Assembly (NCBI RefSeq): GCF_900096895.1
Contig: NZ_FMYO01000002.1
Location: 124,001-188,000 of the forward strand
Source: Acinetobacter kookii
GTDB lineage: Bacteria > Pseudomonadota > Gammaproteobacteria > Pseudomonadales > Moraxellaceae
Length of the DNA: 64,000 bases
Reading direction: 5' to 3'
The notes beneath the pieces were generated by a model that saw nothing but the letters and a program-made list of their open reading frames with translations, made no database searches and was not told the DNA's origin. How positions within the stretch are numbered: the first letter of the stretch is position 1; every line of letters begins with the position of its first letter. Of this stretch, positions 8,656 through 19,095 are shown one piece after another. A program made the position numbers and the translations under genes.

Positions 8656-8965
8656 ACAGGTAATGAAAATCAAAATTTCATAATGACATCTTAAATAGGT
8701 TTTCTTAAATGAATATAAATTTTGCAGCTTCAACCTTATTTTTATGTAAGTGGCAGCTAAAGTAAAATTAGGGAAAAATCAAAAGATATCTGCTGAATTT
8801 ATCAGTGAATCCTGAACTCGAAACGAAAATTCCCTCTCTCCTTTAAAAGATCAAACACCCTCAAATATTTTGAGTATACAAAAGAGAGATTCTTTGATTC
8901 ATATTTTCATCCCTCCTTCTCCCTGAGCCATATATGGCGCGAGAGAAGGAGCTTTCGTCGCGAAA
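8656..8965. other. Intergenic region with palindromic repeat remnants
   Basis: This stretch holds the putative promoter of the YkvA-like gene, a ccctctctcc motif near 8832, and a 39-nt hairpin detailed as a separate entry at 8913-8951. No coding capacity is recognised apart from a possible N-terminal extension of the YkvA-like gene. Confidence 0.5.
8913..8951. repeat. Palindromic intergenic repeat
   Basis: CTCCTTCTC (8913-8921) pairs with GAGAAGGAG (8943-8951), and the loop contains a second palindrome, GCCATATATGGC. The inner GAGCCATATATGGCGC core recurs with one change on the minus strand near 18941-18956, so this is part of a dispersed repeat family. Confidence 0.6.
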
Positions 8966-10633
8966 TTATTTTTCTTTAGCCAACGCCCTTTCCAGCACCC
9001 GTTCCACATCAACCTGCTGCGCAGCAAGCATACCTACCACTCGGCCATGAAATTCGCTATAACGCGTTTGAATAAAAGCATCCGCCACATAGTCCGGCGC
9101 ATAACGTTTCAGTAAAACCGCTTGAGCCAAAATGACCAGACGGCTGACCAGGCTGCGCCCCATAAACTGCAAGTCATCAGCAGATTGCTGCAACAGTTTG
9201 AACAGGCTTTGTAATTCATTTTTCAAGGTTTCATCTTCTAATGCAGTTGATGCCAGATCTTTAAACAATAGCTCAATCGATTCAGGTTCACGACCGATTG
9301 CACGCAATACATCGAGGCACATGACATTGCCCGAACCTTCCCAAATGGTATTCACCGGGGCTTCTTTAAAAATACGCGCCATGATGCCGTTATCGACATA
9401 GCCATTGCCGCCAAACACTTCCATCATCTCGCCAGTCAATTCAACAGCACGCTTGCAGATCCAGAACTTGGAAGCCGGGGTCATGATTCTTTTCCATGCC
9501 AAAGACAGGGCATCTTCAGTTTCATAACAATGTGCCAAATGGAAACTTAAGTGCATGGCCGCTTCGGTTTCCAGGGCTAAATCCGCGAGTACCGCACGTA
9601 TTAAAGGCTGTTCGGCTAAATGTTTACCAAAGGCTTTGCGTTGACGGGTATAGGCAATGCATTGCACTAAAGCCTGACGCAGCATGGCGGTACTGCCGAC
9701 GGAACAGGTCAGGCGGGTGTAATTGGCCATTTCAATAATGGTTGGAATGCCGCGTCCCGCTTCACCGATCATGATGCCCCAAGCGTCTTTAAATTCAACT
9801 TCGGAACTGGAATTACTGCGGTTGCCGACTTTTTCTTTTAGTCGCTGCACATGAATATTATTTTTTGTGCCATCTTCCAGCCAGCGCGGCACAAAGAAAC
9901 AGGCCAAGCCATCCTGCTCGGTTTTTGCCACGACCAAATGTGCATCGCACATCGGCGCGGAGAAAAACCATTTATGCCCAGTCAGCAAATAGGCCTGGCC
10001 ACGGCCTGATTCAGCGACAGGAACAGCTAGGGTTTCATTGGCACGCACATCGGAACCGCCCTGCTTTTCGGTCATGCCCATGCCCAGCCAGATGGATTTT
10101 TTCTGGGCAATCGGCAGGTCACGCTCATCGTATTCGGTGGATAATAATTTTTCGCCAATTTTGGCCCACAGTTCAGGTTCAAGCTGCATTAAGGGAATGC
10201 TGCCCAGCGTCATCGATGTTGGACACAGACTGCCGCATTCGACCTGTCCGCTTAAGTAAAAACGCGCTGCCCATTCCACCCATTTGGAGGAAGATGCCGC
10301 ATGGTTAAATGGATGGGCATGGCTGTCGAATTTGCGGTTTAAAGCCATCCACTTGTGCCAGGCAGGATGAAACTCAATGTAATCTTTACGGCGGCCACGG
10401 GCGTCAAAGGCATGCAGAATGGGCGTGTGCTTATTGGCTAAATCGGCATATTGATAATATTCGGCTGATCCCACCACTTTGCCCATATCACACAAGGTTG
10501 CTTGGTCATGGCTGCCATAACGCTTCAATATTTCATGTAAAACCGTATCGGATGAAAATAAATTGTAATCTTGCAGTTCATCAAACTGGTTGCTGATTTG
10601 ATGGGTCATCCATGTCTGATTCGATGTATTCAT
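8966..10633 (-). CDS. aidB: AidB-like acyl-CoA dehydrogenase family protein
   Basis: A 555-residue flavoprotein closely following the E. coli AidB pattern: an N-terminal dimer/tetramer extension with an AEYYQYADLAN region and FHPAWHKWM, then the ACAD motifs CPTSMTLG, IGMGMTEKQGGSDV-like and GHKWFFSAPMCDAHLV, and late motifs MEVFGGNGYVD and WEGSGN. AidB binds DNA and FAD and is induced in the adaptive response to alkylation; its catalytic role is unsettled. AGGAA lies nine bases before the ATG. It diverges from a TetR regulator, which is the likely local controller. A true acyl-CoA dehydrogenase of the same branch is the main alternative. Confidence 0.82.
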   Translation of the reverse strand: MNTSNQTWMTHQISNQFDELQDYNLFSSDTVLHEILKRYGSHDQATLCDMGKVVGSAEYYQYADLANKHTPILHAFDARGRRKDYIEFHPAWHKWMALNRKFDSHAHPFNHAASSSKWVEWAARFYLSGQVECGSLCPTSMTLGSIPLMQLEPELWAKIGEKLLSTEYDERDLPIAQKKSIWLGMGMTEKQGGSDVRANETLAVPVAESGRGQAYLLTGHKWFFSAPMCDAHLVVAKTEQDGLACFFVPRWLEDGTKNNIHVQRLKEKVGNRSNSSSEVEFKDAWGIMIGEAGRGIPTIIEMANYTRLTCSVGSTAMLRQALVQCIAYTRQRKAFGKHLAEQPLIRAVLADLALETEAAMHLSFHLAHCYETEDALSLAWKRIMTPASKFWICKRAVELTGEMMEVFGGNGYVDNGIMARIFKEAPVNTIWEGSGNVMCLDVLRAIGREPESIELLFKDLASTALEDETLKNELQSLFKLLQQSADDLQFMGRSLVSRLVILAQAVLLKRYAPDYVADAFIQTRYSEFHGRVVGMLAAQQVDVERVLERALAKEK

Positions 10634-10728
10634 CGTCTATATTTCCTGCTTGTTGTTCTGGGCTTTTCATTCCAGTATAGAGAAAAATTCGCCACAGCAT
10701 GTTCGGCTTTATTGAGTCTAATTTTTTT

Positions 10729-11349
10729 ATGAAAAATCCACAGATACAGGTACGGCGTAAGCCACGCCAGTCACGGGCCAAGCTGACTCAGGAAGCCTTG
10801 CAGGACAGTTTTGTTCGGCTTTTGCATGAGCGTGCTGCACATGACATTACCATTCGGGAGATTACCGATTTAGCCGGTGTAGGCTTGGGTACGTTTTATG
10901 AATATTTTTCCAAAAAGGAAGATTTGATTGCGCTGACCATTCACCAACATGTGAAAAACAATGCTGAGGACTTAAAAACTTATGCACAAAGCCTGATCAA
11001 GTTATCCACAGATATGGCTCTGGATGATTATTTAAAGCAGGTGATTCATTACCAGCTTGAGCAGATTCAGGCACAGCAGTTTTTATGGGCGCAGACTTTT
11101 TTGCTGGAACGGCAGATTTCCAATATTGAGAGTTATCGCAAAAGCTACGACATGATGCTACAGATGTGGCAAAGCATTTTGTTACCTTTTATTGAAGATA
11201 CTGAACAGCTCACGCGGATGAGTTTAAATGTACAACGGGTGTGTTATGGCTTTGTGTCGCAGACGTTGTTGGTAGAGCCTGAGTTTGGGGAATGGAAAAT
11301 TTTAGAGGAGGACATTATTCAAACTTTTGCCAATATAATTTTTAATTAA
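10729..11349 (+). CDS. TetR/AcrR-family transcriptional regulator
   Basis: About 206 residues. The N-terminal helix-turn-helix is typical (RQSRAKLTQEALQDSF, then ITIREITDLAGVGLGTFYEY with FSKKEDLI). A helical ligand-binding domain without recognisable specificity follows. The ATG at 10729 is preferred because the alternative at 10699 adds only a short hydrophobic leader, but neither has a strong ribosome binding site. It is divergent from the AidB-like gene, an arrangement in which TetR proteins commonly repress both genes from the shared region 10634-10728. Confidence 0.88.
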   Translation: MKNPQIQVRRKPRQSRAKLTQEALQDSFVRLLHERAAHDITIREITDLAGVGLGTFYEYFSKKEDLIALTIHQHVKNNAEDLKTYAQSLIKLSTDMALDDYLKQVIHYQLEQIQAQQFLWAQTFLLERQISNIESYRKSYDMMLQMWQSILLPFIEDTEQLTRMSLNVQRVCYGFVSQTLLVEPEFGEWKILEEDIIQTFANIIFN

Positions 11350-11412
11350 AAATGTCCTTTTTTGAAGTTAAATATCCGTTTTTAATTGACAAAACACATC
11401 AAAATCGCTCAC

Positions 11413-11439
11413 AAAAAAACCGACTTGTTTCCAAGCCGG
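11413..11439 (-). terminator. Terminator of the DUF2947-like gene
   Basis: CCGACTTG (11420-11427) and CAAGCCGG (11432-11439) pair across TTTC with one mismatch; on the minus strand the hairpin is followed by seven T. Confidence 0.65.
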
Positions 11440-11529
11440 GATTCTGCTGATCTTTTAACTTTTTATTTTGTCTTAACATGTTGATATTAAAATATTATTT
11501 AAATTTAATTTCGTATAACGGCCATTATG

Positions 11530-11997
11530 TTAAATGGGATACTCATCATGGATATTAGAACCAAAAACTACTCTTCTATGATGAATGTATAGTCCCCAAT
11601 TTAGGCTATTATCAAAAATTGATATCTCATCAGAAGAGTAATAAAAATCATCGAAAAACTTTACGAAAATTTTCCAGTTAGTACTAACAGCAATATCAGG
11701 TTGCCAAACGACATAAATATCTTTTTGAAAAGCTAACCCTGTATGAAATAACCATTTTTTTATTGTTTTATCTTCGGCATTAATTTCTCTAAAACAATTA
11801 AAATTCTTTTTTTCTATCAAGTTTTTAGTAATTTCAGAACTATAATTCCAAAGGAAATTTGAAGCCTGTGGAGTCATAGGCTTTATTTGATCTAAATGTA
11901 TCTGATTAAGCTGATTATAAGAATCATCGTCAAATCTCCAATGTATTGGAAATTGATCAAATGACATTATGAAATTGTTTAAACTTTTTAAATCCAT
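11530..11997 (-). CDS. DUF2947-like hypothetical protein
   Basis: A 155-residue acidic, aromatic-rich soluble protein. The segment IKPMTPQASNFLWNY resembles the conserved IKPMT...W motif of DUF2947 proteins, and the C-terminal half is rich in Trp, Phe and Tyr. No catalytic motif is seen. The gene is visibly more AT-rich than its neighbours katG and the TetR gene, which may indicate an acquired gene. It has its own minus-strand terminator and stands as a single unit. Confidence 0.6.
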   Translation of the reverse strand: MDLKSLNNFIMSFDQFPIHWRFDDDSYNQLNQIHLDQIKPMTPQASNFLWNYSSEITKNLIEKKNFNCFREINAEDKTIKKWLFHTGLAFQKDIYVVWQPDIAVSTNWKIFVKFFDDFYYSSDEISIFDNSLNWGLYIHHRRVVFGSNIHDEYPI

Positions 11998-12148
11998 AGT
12001 TATTAGAAAGTCTTTAACTTATTCTAAAATTAACATAATACACCTTATACGAAATTCAATATAAGTTAAATAAGATCAATATTTTAAAATCTATAAAAAG
12101 CTAAGTGAGTAGAAATTCAGCTTTTTACATGACATTTCTACGTTCATT

Positions 12149-12176
12149 AAAAAACCGCCCTTTCGAGCGGTTTTTT
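12149..12176. terminator. katG terminator (bidirectional)
   Basis: AAAACCGCCC and GAGCGGTTTT pair around TTTC, flanked by A- and T-runs on both sides, 14 bp beyond the katG stop. Confidence 0.8.
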
Positions 12177-12190
12177 AATCTCAATGCAAA

Positions 12191-14752
<2,562 letters not shown>

Positions 14753-15154
14753 GTGAATCATAAGCCCGTCTTGGAAAAACCGCTTCGACTGATTCAAATC
14801 ACCCTTGCTGTTCTTTGGATTTATCAGGGATTGATACCCAAAATCCTGTTTCATTCTCATGCAGAAATCGCCATCTGGCAGAGCATGGGCGTAGAACTCC
14901 CTCTGGCAAAAATGGCGGTTAGCCTGTCGGGCGTGATTGAAATGGCATTTGGCTGTAGTTTTCTGCTTTGGCAAAGAGCCGTCATTTTGCATCAGCTGAA
15001 TATTATGGGTTTAGCCGGATTATTAGGGCTGATTGCCCTCACCGATCCTATGCAACTCAGCACGGCGTTTAACCCGGTCGTGATGAATATCGCCATGCTC
15101 GTTCTTTCAATGCTTGCCATTCAACTTTTAAATGTGAGCAAACAGCAAGCTTAG
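14753..15154 (+). CDS. DoxX-like small integral membrane protein
   Basis: A 133-residue protein with four predicted membrane segments (about 12-32, 50-70, 78-98 and 104-128) and a DoxX-like N-terminal pattern LWIYQGLIPKIL. It is probably an inner-membrane protein; DoxX relatives are linked to quinone and redox functions, but nothing more specific can be read. The start codon is GTG at 14753 without a strong ribosome binding site. It converges with the downstream hydrolase gene, with only six bases between stops. Confidence 0.65.
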   Translation: MNHKPVLEKPLRLIQITLAVLWIYQGLIPKILFHSHAEIAIWQSMGVELPLAKMAVSLSGVIEMAFGCSFLLWQRAVILHQLNIMGLAGLLGLIALTDPMQLSTAFNPVVMNIAMLVLSMLAIQLLNVSKQQA

Positions 15155-15160
15155 CAAAAA

Positions 15161-16222
15161 TCAAACCACCAGACGCCGTCCTTCCCGTATACAGATAAAC
15201 GGTGTCATCAATTTGGAGGTATTTTTCATGGCAATCTTTAAATCAATTTCCGGTTGTTCCCGACGTTCATCGGTCAGTTGAAAGGTTCGGTAATGAATGG
15301 CCAGCGAACATTTGGAATGCAAATCCTGATGCGCCTGGAAAGACTCCTGCGGGTTCATGTGTGTATAGCCCATCAGCGCACGCGGTTCATACGCCCCTAT
15401 AGGCAACAGCGCGACACGCGGTGCTCCCAAACGGTTTTGAATCTCTTTAAAATGCGGTGAGTAGCCAGTATCTCCAGCAAAGAAACAGTGATCTTTGCCA
15501 TGCAGCACTGAAAAACCGCCCCAGAGTGCCCGGTTTTGATCACGCAAGCCGCGACCTGAAAAATGCTGTGCCGGCGTATAAATAATTTTTAACTCATGCA
15601 ATAAAGACGATTGCCACCAGTCCATTTCCAGCACATAAAAACTTTTCGGCAAATACCACGCGTTGCCCAGCCCGGTATAAATCGGCATGGCAAATTTCTC
15701 ATGCAGCCACTGCAAGCTGGCCAGGTCCATATGGTCATAATGGTTATGGCTGAGCAATACCGCATGAATGGTCGGCAATTCTTCCAGAGCAATGCCCGCC
15801 GGAATCACCCGCTTGGCCCCTTTGCCTGGTGCAGGGCCGGCATATTCGCACCAGACCGGATCGGTTAATAAATTATAAGGCCCGATCTGCAACAGTACCG
15901 TTGCATGGCCCACAAACCACACTTGCCAGTCATCCATACTGGCGTTGGGACGGTTCTGGGGAATGGCGCGTTTGCTGGCATGGAATTCGGCATGTTCTTT
16001 GTTGATATCGACATTCCAGGTCGATGACTTGCGGGTGAGCAGCCATTTGATCAGCTCGGCCCGTCCACGTCCTGCTGGACTGGGCAAGGCATTGAAGAAT
16101 CGATCACCGTTATGATGATTCGAATACATAAACTTGAATGAAGGCTGACGCCAGGTATGTGACCAGCATGATTTGGTCGGGAGTTGAAAGTGTAATTGCT
16201 CAGGCTTCTGCTTCATGTCCAT
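15161..16222 (-). CDS. Metallo-beta-lactamase-fold hydrolase (NAPE-PLD/UlaG-like)
   Basis: A 353-residue MBL-fold enzyme. The zinc motif is SHNHYDHMD (HxHxDH), with later ligands in FFAGDTGYS and the final SLAIHYRTF histidine. An early WFVGHATVLLQIG strand and NLLTDPVW are characteristic of the NAPE-PLD-like/YfbB-type L-ascorbate lactonase-related branch. The N-terminal extension of about 95 residues, with WNVDINKEHAEFH, is typical for the bacterial NAPE-PLD-like group. The substrate is unknown, possibly a phospholipid or lactone. Two in-frame ATGs at the start differ by two residues. Confidence 0.85.
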   Translation of the reverse strand: MDMKQKPEQLHFQLPTKSCWSHTWRQPSFKFMYSNHHNGDRFFNALPSPAGRGRAELIKWLLTRKSSTWNVDINKEHAEFHASKRAIPQNRPNASMDDWQVWFVGHATVLLQIGPYNLLTDPVWCEYAGPAPGKGAKRVIPAGIALEELPTIHAVLLSHNHYDHMDLASLQWLHEKFAMPIYTGLGNAWYLPKSFYVLEMDWWQSSLLHELKIIYTPAQHFSGRGLRDQNRALWGGFSVLHGKDHCFFAGDTGYSPHFKEIQNRLGAPRVALLPIGAYEPRALMGYTHMNPQESFQAHQDLHSKCSLAIHYRTFQLTDERREQPEIDLKIAMKNTSKLMTPFICIREGRRLVV

Positions 16223-16291
16223 TCAATTTCTTAGTGTGACCTCAACCTTCAGAATCCGATATTCTGAATGCTGCGCCATATATATCACGTT

Positions 16292-17230
16292 TTATTCCAA
16301 ACGTCCTTGCATACGTTCCAACCACACCTGTTTAGTTTGCGGTTTGATAAACAATGCCACAATTTCCGGATGAATCTGTTTGATTTTCGCTTCAATTCTG
16401 TTGACGCAGGCTTCGATGTCATCCGAACTCAAATTGTCTTCAAATTCCAGACTTAAGGAAGCAAGCACCTGATGCGCGCCCATCTGTTCGGTCAGCACAC
16501 CATTGGCCGACTGTACCGCCTCATCTCCCTGCGCAATCAACAAGATGTCATTACGCAATTTTGGATCGGCCGTTTCACCCATCAATAATCCCTTGGTTTC
16601 ACGGGCCAATAAAATGGCAGAAATTGCCAATACTATCCCAATCAGGATCGAAGCCACGCCATCCAGTTCAGGAATATTCAAGGTATGGGCCAGATAGATC
16701 CCGATCAGGGCAATCAGCAGACCACATAACGCGGCAGTATCTTCAAACAGTACGGTAAAGGTGGTGGGGTCTTTGCTGTGCCGAAAAGCCTCGAAATAAC
16801 CTTGCTTGCCTTTCACCTTGCGGAATGCTTTTAAGGCCACCAGCCAGGAGGTGCCTTCACACAAGATGGCGATGATTAACACAATATAATTGATGGTGGG
16901 ATTCAGCATTTCTTCAGGATGCAGCACATGCTGTATGCCCTGATAAATCGACACAACCGCGCCCAGTGCAAACACCATCAGCGCCACAATAAAGGCCCAA
17001 AAATACAGCTCACGGCCATAACCAAAGGGATGCCTGTAGTTTGCCGGCTGCTGGGATTTTTTCATGCCATAGAGCAGCAGAATTTCATTCAGGGTGTCCA
17101 CCACCGAGTGCACGGCTTCACTGAGCATGGCCGAACTGTTGGTGATATAGGCCGCCACAAACTTGACCAGCGCAATCGCCAGATTACCTGCCAGTGCTGC
17201 ATAGACCACAATCTTATTCGAATCAGACAT
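16292..17230 (-). CDS. Cation diffusion facilitator (CDF) transporter
   Basis: A 312-residue CDF protein that should export a divalent metal such as Zn2+, Co2+ or Mn2+ in exchange for protons. It has the family's transmembrane helices from residue 8 onward, a metal-site helix with HSVVDTLNEILLLYG, a second site around FEDTAAL, and a cytoplasmic C-terminal domain. The HPFGYGRELYFWAF segment is typical of the SLC30A9-like branch. A perfect 20-bp palindrome lies about 40 bp upstream (17270-17289) and is a plausible metalloregulator operator. Metal specificity cannot be read. Confidence 0.9.
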   Translation of the reverse strand: MSDSNKIVVYAALAGNLAIALVKFVAAYITNSSAMLSEAVHSVVDTLNEILLLYGMKKSQQPANYRHPFGYGRELYFWAFIVALMVFALGAVVSIYQGIQHVLHPEEMLNPTINYIVLIIAILCEGTSWLVALKAFRKVKGKQGYFEAFRHSKDPTTFTVLFEDTAALCGLLIALIGIYLAHTLNIPELDGVASILIGIVLAISAILLARETKGLLMGETADPKLRNDILLIAQGDEAVQSANGVLTEQMGAHQVLASLSLEFEDNLSSDDIEACVNRIEAKIKQIHPEIVALFIKPQTKQVWLERMQGRLE

Positions 17231-17269
17231 TCAAATTTGTCCCGGGTGTTTTTGTTAAGCGTTATTGTT

Positions 17270-17289
17270 ATCAAATAGATCTATTTGAT
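17270..17289. promoter_or_regulatory. Perfect 20-bp palindrome upstream of the CDF gene
   Basis: ATCAAATAGATCTATTTGAT is its own reverse complement and lies about 40 bp upstream of the CDF start. The location fits an operator for a dimeric repressor; no plus-strand gene precedes it that would need a terminator. The regulator is not identified. Confidence 0.5.
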
Positions 17290-17476
17290 TTTTATAGCTC
17301 TTTGCATAGTACTGAATGTGGTTGTGGTGGTGGTTTATTGTTTTGTTGTTTTTAGCGCGACTGCTGATTATTTCACCAGTGCGTATATAAATGTTCCATG
17401 TGAAACGCTGTGGTGAAATATGATGCATTTGTACGATTTGCACAGATTGCAAGCTCCTAAAAAGGAAGCCTAAACT

Positions 17477-17855
17477 CAGTACTGTCCCATAGTTCTGTTA
17501 AGGGCTTTTATTTTGCTGAAAACGGTTAATTTCGAATTAGAATCATATAAATGAATTTTCATGAAGTCTGTTTGTAGACATTTGTTTGTTAATCCAGTAT
17601 TCGTTATTTTCTTTAATTCTTTACTGATGAGAAAGCTTAAAATTTCATAGATAAGTTAAAGTCTTTCACAGCCACAATTTTTCAATAAAATCGAAATGTA
17701 TTTGTGTAGGCGATATCTTACTTTTGACAGGCCAAAAGTAAGCAAAAGCCTTTGTTACCCACACATAACATCCATGTTATGGTGGGTAACATGTGGCATC
17801 CCTGCCACATTCGTCAATCCAAAGTTTACTTAAATTAAATTATGGGACAGCAGTG
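17477..17855. mobile_element. 379-bp MITE-like element with 9-bp target duplication
   Basis: The ends are inverted: CAGTACTGTCCCATA on the left and, reading inward from the right, CACTGCTGTCCCATA (13 of 15 identical). Direct repeats GCCTAAACT flank it at 17468-17476 and 17856-17864. No transposase frame lies inside, so it is a MITE or a deletion derivative mobilised in trans. The family is not identified; an 8-10 bp duplication is compatible with several IS families. Confidence 0.75.
17708..17815. repeat. Modular intergenic repeat, copy A
   Basis: The head contains CTTTTGACAGGCCAAAAG and TAAGCAAAAGCCTTTG; the tail is a hairpin GTTACCCAC / GTGGGTAAC. The same head-plus-hairpin plan appears at 18886-18996 (minus strand) and 33645-33785. 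This copy lies inside the MITE-like element. Confidence 0.6.
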
Positions 17856-17884
17856 GCCTAAACTTCCTTTTCAATCCTGTTGTA

Positions 17885-18787
17885 TTAACGCAGTTTAGAA
17901 AAATACTGCTCACGCCATTCTTTCCAGAAATACATCACAATACCGAACATCACCACCACAATCCCGAAAAAGGCATTCGGACTGATATGTTCATTATTCA
18001 AGGTGGCACCCAAAACCAGGGCAATCACCGGCGTCATGACATTACTCAAGGACACGGTCGAGGCATTCAAACGCTTGATCAGCCAGAAATAACACAGCAT
18101 GGCCACAATGGAAGACATGATCATGGTAAAGATAAAACCAATCATCGCCCGTCCGCCAGGCATAGCCGTTGGAAAATGCTGCCAGATAAACGGAATGATC
18201 AGCAGCGAACCCAATGCAGATACAATGAGTGAACCGGTCGCCTGGGACATCGGTTTGAGTGGAGCATTAATCTGTTTGACCCAGAAAATCGAGCTGATAT
18301 AAGACACCATGCTAATCAGCATCAGCACCACACCAAGCGGATTGATTTTACTGTCGGCAGAATCGGCAAAGACAAAGGTCAGGCCGGAAACCGCTATCGC
18401 CATACCGACCCATTGCAGCCAGATCAGCCTTTGGGTTTTTAAAATCACATGTCCGATCAAGCCTGCAATCAGCGGTGAAAAACCGAAGATCAGTGCCATT
18501 AGCCCTGAAGTCAGATAATTGGCGGCCAGATAGATAAACAGCTGTGCACCAATTAAATTAAGGCTGCCTGCCACATAACTTTTCAAAGAAGTCGAATCAA
18601 AAGGCAGCGGGTCACGCATCAGCTTTAACAGGAACAGGGCAATGACCGACGCGCCAAAATAGCGGATGATCAGCACCCACATTGGATGGACTTCCTGCAC
18701 GCTCCAGACAATTGCCAGTGGCGTAGTGGCCCAGATAAATACCAATAAAGCGTAAATACTTGCCATGACCGGCAGTGATGATTTCAT
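17885..18787 (-). CDS. EamA/DMT-family transporter
   Basis: About 300 residues with ten hydrophobic helices arranged as two EamA repeats (start LPVMASIYALLVFIWATTPL and the second half after about residue 145). It is a predicted inner-membrane exporter of metabolites or amino acids; the substrate is unknown. The ATG at 18787 (MKSSLPVMAS) gives a typical EamA N-terminus; an earlier in-frame start at 18850 adds 21 residues with a weaker context. Its intrinsic terminator has been interrupted by the MITE-like element. Confidence 0.85.
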   Translation of the reverse strand: MKSSLPVMASIYALLVFIWATTPLAIVWSVQEVHPMWVLIIRYFGASVIALFLLKLMRDPLPFDSTSLKSYVAGSLNLIGAQLFIYLAANYLTSGLMALIFGFSPLIAGLIGHVILKTQRLIWLQWVGMAIAVSGLTFVFADSADSKINPLGVVLMLISMVSYISSIFWVKQINAPLKPMSQATGSLIVSALGSLLIIPFIWQHFPTAMPGGRAMIGFIFTMIMSSIVAMLCYFWLIKRLNASTVSLSNVMTPVIALVLGATLNNEHISPNAFFGIVVVMFGIVMYFWKEWREQYFSKLR

Positions 18788-18885
18788 ATCATTCTCAAAA
18801 AGAATTTGAATAGAATTGATAATAAAGGCGTTCGAAATATACAGTGCCAATAGAATATCGTGACTAGCGGCAAGGATACCGCTCG

Positions 18886-18996
18886 CTGAACTGGGGTATA
18901 GGGATATACCCTCAGTTCAGCAAAGGATTTTTGTCACCTTGCGCCATGTATGGCTCATCCTTCAAAAGTGAAATACTACCTACGCAAAGTTTTAAC
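18886..18996. repeat. Modular intergenic repeat, copy C (minus orientation)
   Basis: On the minus strand the head reads GCGTAGGTAGTATTTCACTT, then GAAGGATGAGCC and CAAAAATCCTTTG. The tail is a strong hairpin in which GCTGAACT-GGGTATA pairs with TATACCC-AGTTCAGC (18886-18921). Head similarity to copies A and B is clear by eye. Confidence 0.6.
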
Positions 18997-19042
18997 AGAC
19001 TATGAACGTCAATTGCGGTTGTGCTGTTTTTTAAACCACGCA

Positions 19043-19074
19043 TAAAAAACAGACCTATGCAAGCATAGGTCTGT
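19043..19074 (-). terminator. hca operon terminator
   Basis: ACAGACCTATGC (19049-19060) and GCATAGGTCTGT (19063-19074) form a perfect 12-bp stem; on the minus strand a run of six T follows. It lies about 20 bp past the hcaD stop. Confidence 0.85.
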
Positions 19075-19095
19075 CCAGAAATATCTCAATAAAAC

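Larger units (their letters stand above)
17460..17871 (-). terminator. EamA-gene terminator split by an insertion
   Basis: Left arm AAAAGGAAG (17460-17468) and right arm CTTCCTTTT (17863-17871) are perfectly complementary. Removing 17477-17864 (element plus one target copy) restores a 9-bp stem with a CCTAAA loop and, on the minus strand, a run of five T: a normal terminator just beyond the EamA stop at 17885. In the present sequence the arms are about 390 bp apart. Confidence 0.75.
17231..17884. other. CDF-EamA intergenic region
   Basis: A 654-bp non-coding stretch containing the CDF palindrome (17270-17289), a terminator split by an insertion (arms 17460-17468 and 17863-17871), and a 379-bp MITE-like element (17477-17855) that itself carries one copy of the modular repeat (17708-17815). 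No open frame of useful length is present. Confidence 0.8.
18788..19095. other. Intergenic region between EamA gene and hcaD
   Basis: Contains the EamA promoter region, a modular repeat copy with a long hairpin (18886-18996) and the hca operon terminator (19043-19074). No gene is seen. Confidence 0.6.

Noticed and set aside
10038..10308. Overlapping plus-strand frames within the AidB-like gene.
   Set aside because: Composition typical of reverse-strand translation; no start signals or domains.
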